Translations under genes and position numbers: made by a program
DNA from: Bacteroidota bacterium
Lineage (GTDB): Bacteria; Bacteroidota; Bacteroidia; Chitinophagales; Chitinophagaceae
Length of the DNA stretch: 64,000 bases
Direction: 5' to 3'
Assembly (NCBI GenBank): GCA_023415275.1
Contig: JAEZLJ010000093.1
Coordinates: forward strand, 1-64,000
The notes under the pieces: generated by a model
Database searches by the model: none
Told to the model about the DNA's origin: nothing
The model's input: the letters and a program-made list of their open reading frames with translations, nothing else
Part shown: positions 61,530-64,000 of the stretch, one piece after another
Layout: each line of letters starts with the position of its first letter
Position numbering within the stretch: the first letter of the stretch is position 1

Positions 61530-62579
61530 TTAAAAGATTTGATGTTCTTTTTGAGCTTCTTTACCAACTATATCCCTGAAGAGCTTTTTATTTTGAATAA
61601 AATAAGCCCACACGACTGAACCATTATAAACTCCATTTAATTCTTTTAAGGTTTTTCTTACGCCTACCCTTTCCATTATTCTTACAAATAAGCACCAATA
61701 ACCAAATGCCATGTGTGCCTTTATCACAGCTTTAAAATACCCAAAATCTCCTTTCATTAAAGCCTGACAAGCTGAAAGTTGATCCAGGATCAACCTGAAA
61801 GGAATCTTCCACCACCTTTCTTTGAGAGGAAGGTTTTTAGCAAGCATGATCTGGTTATTCCGGTAATTCAAAAATGTTTTTTTACTGTCTCCTTTAGGCA
61901 ATGTGCCACCACCTACATGGTATACTATGGACTGGGGACAACAAAAGATTTTGTATCCAGATAATTGCACTCTCCAACAAAGGTCTATTTCTTCCATATG
62001 AGCGAAAAAATATTCGTCAAACCCTTTTAATTGGTGAAATAACTGGCTTTTAATAACAAGGGCAGCCCCGGATGCCCAAAATATTTGTTCTATTGAATCA
62101 TACTGACCGCGATCCTCCTCACAACTATCAAACACCCGACCCCGTGCAAAAGGATATCCAAATTTGTCTATCCACCCTCCTGATGCACCAGCATATTCGA
62201 AAATATGCTTACTATCATAAGATAGGATCTTGGGTTGACAGGCTCCTATTTTAATGTCCGACTCAAATAAATTCATGATAGGCTCCAGCCATCCCGGCGT
62301 CACTTCTACATCTGAATTCAGCAAAACATAATAGTCAGTATTTACTGATGCCAGGGCCTCATTGTATCCTTTTGCAAATCCATAATTCCTATCCAGCCGG
62401 ATAACTTCTATTTGCGGGTACCTATTTTCCACAAATAATATGGAATCATCAGTAGAAGCATTATCCGCCACAAACACTCTTACAGTGAAAGTAGTGGAGA
62501 GCACAGAAGGCAAAAATCTTTCAAGAAATGATCTGCCATTCCAGTTTAGGATAACGATAGCTACAGAAGGTAATGACAA
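61530..62579 (-). CDS. Family 2 glycosyltransferase (rhamnosyltransferase-like)
   Basis: A 349-residue glycosyltransferase of family 2 (GT-A fold), which adds sugars to cell-surface glycans. The start of the fold is VAIVILNWNGRSFLERFLPS, followed by VFVADNASTDDS, the DxD-like LLNSDVEVTPGWLEP (about 89-103) and the catalytic region HMEEIDLCWRVQLSG (about 200-214). The last 90 residues have amphipathic helices. The start codon appears to be TTG (62579): no ATG lies between the preceding in-frame stop and the fold. No cluster of polysaccharide genes surrounds it. Acceptor and donor unknown. Confidence 0.9.
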   Translation of the reverse strand: MSLPSVAIVILNWNGRSFLERFLPSVLSTTFTVRVFVADNASTDDSILFVENRYPQIEVIRLDRNYGFAKGYNEALASVNTDYYVLLNSDVEVTPGWLEPIMNLFESDIKIGACQPKILSYDSKHIFEYAGASGGWIDKFGYPFARGRVFDSCEEDRGQYDSIEQIFWASGAALVIKSQLFHQLKGFDEYFFAHMEEIDLCWRVQLSGYKIFCCPQSIVYHVGGGTLPKGDSKKTFLNYRNNQIMLAKNLPLKERWWKIPFRLILDQLSACQALMKGDFGYFKAVIKAHMAFGYWCLFVRIMERVGVRKTLKELNGVYNGSVVWAYFIQNKKLFRDIVGKEAQKEHQIF

Positions 62580-62714
62580 TAGACTAAATATTCGTTCAAA
62601 AATAAGTTAACCAAGTAAATAATGAATCGAAACTAAACTTACCGCCACTAAGCGTCTTTTAAATATATGATGACTGATGTTTCCCCTTCGTTTTTCATTA
62701 CTTATTTTTAAGGA

Positions 62715-63866
62715 ATGTTTCGTCAATTGATCAACTGGCGCACTTTATTGGCTATTATAGCTATATTGATAGTTAGTGGAACTATTTCTTATTCATCTTA
62801 CCTGGCTCAAAAAATTGAAAAGGAAGAACGTCAAAAGGTGGAAGAGTGGGTGGAAGCAAGTACTTCTCTATTAAATCCTAACAATACCGGGGACACACGT
62901 CTGCATTTAAAGATCATCCAGGATAATAATGATATTCCTATTGTTTGGACCAATGAGAAAGACAGCATTTTCGAATACATTAACCTTGATTCTGCAAAGG
63001 TCCGGGAAGACAGGAATTATTTAAATAATATGCTGCAAAAGTTCAAGTCGCAGGGAACACCAATTACCTGGATAGATCCTTTTGATTCAACCAAAATAAA
63101 CAAATATTATTATGGCCACAGTCGCCTCCTGGACGAAGTAAGATATTATCCATTAGTACAACTTTTGATAGTGGGTTTATTTATTTTCATTACAGTTGGC
63201 GCTATTCGTAGCAGCTATAGGTCAACTCAAAACCAGGTTTGGGCTGGTATGGCAAAAGAAACGGCCCATCAGTTAGGTACTCCGGTATCTTCATTAGAAG
63301 GATGGGTAGAAATATTAAAAGAAACCCATGGAAAGGAAAGCTTTGTGCCGGAGATAGAAAAGGATGTGAGCAGGCTACGGCTGGTTTCAGATCGATTTGG
63401 TAAAATAGGAAGCACCCCGCAACTTGAAAGGTTAGATATTATCGAGCAGGTTGAGTATATGGTGGAATACATAAGGAAAAGAGCTGGAGGTAGGGTGAGC
63501 TTTTCTATCAACTCCCATGAGGCTGATCAAATTTTTGTAAACATATCCGCACCATTATTTGATTGGGTCATTGAGAATCTTTTGAAAAATGCTTTGGATG
63601 CCATGGAAGGAAAAGGAGCAATTTCTTTAGATATTAAAGAACAAACTGAAAATGTGGTTATTGACATTACAGATAATGGAAAAGGTATTAGCAAGCAAAA
63701 TCTACAGAAGATTTTTAAACCAGGTTTTACTACAAAGAAAAGGGGTTGGGGATTGGGATTAAGTCTTTGCAAAAGAATAATTGAACAATACCATAAAGGG
63801 AGCTTGACAGTTAAAAATTCAGAGCTTGGAAAAGGAACAACTTTTCGAATCGTTTTGGTAAAATAA
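62715..63866 (+). CDS. Membrane sensor histidine kinase
   Basis: A 383-residue kinase. Helix 1 is about 10-28, a periplasmic sensor loop spans about 30-145, and helix 2 about 150-170. The phospho-acceptor region KETAHQLGTPVSSLEGWVEIL (His about 184) has the HQLGTP variant typical of a Bacteroidota kinase group rather than HELRTP. HATPase shows NLLKNALDAMEGKG (about 290-303), ITDNGKGISKQNL, and GWGLGLSLCKRII. There is no HAMP, PAS or receiver and no regulator gene beside it within the window. Divergent from the glycosyltransferase; tRNA-Leu(GAG) follows 76 bases later. Confidence 0.9.
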   Translation: MFRQLINWRTLLAIIAILIVSGTISYSSYLAQKIEKEERQKVEEWVEASTSLLNPNNTGDTRLHLKIIQDNNDIPIVWTNEKDSIFEYINLDSAKVREDRNYLNNMLQKFKSQGTPITWIDPFDSTKINKYYYGHSRLLDEVRYYPLVQLLIVGLFIFITVGAIRSSYRSTQNQVWAGMAKETAHQLGTPVSSLEGWVEILKETHGKESFVPEIEKDVSRLRLVSDRFGKIGSTPQLERLDIIEQVEYMVEYIRKRAGGRVSFSINSHEADQIFVNISAPLFDWVIENLLKNALDAMEGKGAISLDIKEQTENVVIDITDNGKGISKQNLQKIFKPGFTTKKRGWGLGLSLCKRIIEQYHKGSLTVKNSELGKGTTFRIVLVK

Positions 63867-63942
63867 ATAGATTTGCATCCCCAAATTGAAAGGAAAGGAT
63901 AGATATTTCAATAAATTACCCTTAAACTTGCACCTCCAACAG

Positions 63943-64000
63943 CCCGGGTGGCGAAATTGGTAGACGCACCACCTTGAGGTGGTGGCGCTGGAAACGGCGT
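63943..64000 (+). tRNA. tRNA-Leu (anticodon GAG), truncated by window end
   Basis: 5' part of a class II tRNA: acceptor strand GCCCGGG, D-arm with GGCGAAATTGGTAGACGC, anticodon stem-loop ACCACCTTGAGGTGGTGG (loop TTGAGGT reading GAG) and the beginning of a long variable arm. The T-arm and acceptor 3' strand lie beyond base 64000. Confidence 0.93.

Overview
The window looks like a chromosomal stretch of a Bacteroidota bacterium, most likely in or near the Chitinophagaceae. The assignment is inference from gene families and signals, not a database match. Supporting signs are: promoters of the TTG-N20-TAnnTTTG type upstream of rplU and at 2195-2225; two-component proteins built from receiver, kinase and CheB/CheR parts without chemoreceptors; a GH3-superfamily adenylating enzyme; a DUF3667 protein; a Lys/Ala-rich histone-like protein; a tmRNA whose tag reads GNTQYAMAA; and many secreted or lipid-anchored proteins. 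No phage, IS transposase, CRISPR array or plasmid gene was seen.

Layout. 1-2614: a family of dispersed direct repeats brackets one secreted protein of unknown function, with a possible small RNA or attenuator at 2123-2188. 2782-3800: a YycJ-like metallo-beta-lactamase-fold hydrolase and a small convergent gene. 3934-11321 (minus): a signalling operon of a receiver/PAS/kinase protein, a 1345-residue triple-receiver hybrid kinase, a free receiver, CheR and CheB. 11701-25496 (plus): ferredoxin, 2-oxoacid:ferredoxin oxidoreductase (korAB), then nuoABCDHIJKLMN and a small unknown protein. 25851-29420 (minus): pyruvate:ferredoxin oxidoreductase (nifJ). 29655-40888: a GH9 cellulase-family protein, a three-gene adaptor/permease/ATPase ABC exporter, a GH2 enzyme, exonuclease III and a large secreted BNR/sortilin-like propeller protein. 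41064-44490 (minus): pta-ackA. 45040-51088 (minus): acyltransferase 3, tmRNA, rseP, dxr and a GH3-family enzyme. 51240-53996 (plus): rplU, rpmA, the histone-like gene and polX. 53989-59585 (minus): a 1251-residue NtrY-like kinase, mazG and a DUF3667 protein. 59729-64000: YD-repeat-like protein, small genes, tRNA-Leu(UAA), tRNA-Gly(GCC), glycosyltransferase, a histidine kinase, and a tRNA-Leu(GAG) cut by the window end.

The main biological theme is ferredoxin-linked energy metabolism. The complex I operon lacks nuoE, nuoF and nuoG, the NADH-oxidising module. It lies between a ferredoxin plus KorAB on one side and PFOR on the other, with Pta-AckA about 12 kb further on. A reasonable reading (inference) is that oxidation of 2-oxoglutarate and pyruvate reduces ferredoxin, which feeds an 11-subunit complex I, while acetyl-CoA can be turned into acetate and ATP. 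Whether nuoEFG exist elsewhere in the genome cannot be seen here.

Other points worth attention are: the polX polymerase centre, which appears to have lost catalytic carboxylates while its PHP nuclease site is intact; an 11-bp tandem repeat at 44794-44848; the CheB/CheR pair tied to a coiled-coil kinase; and a 54-residue histone-like gene.
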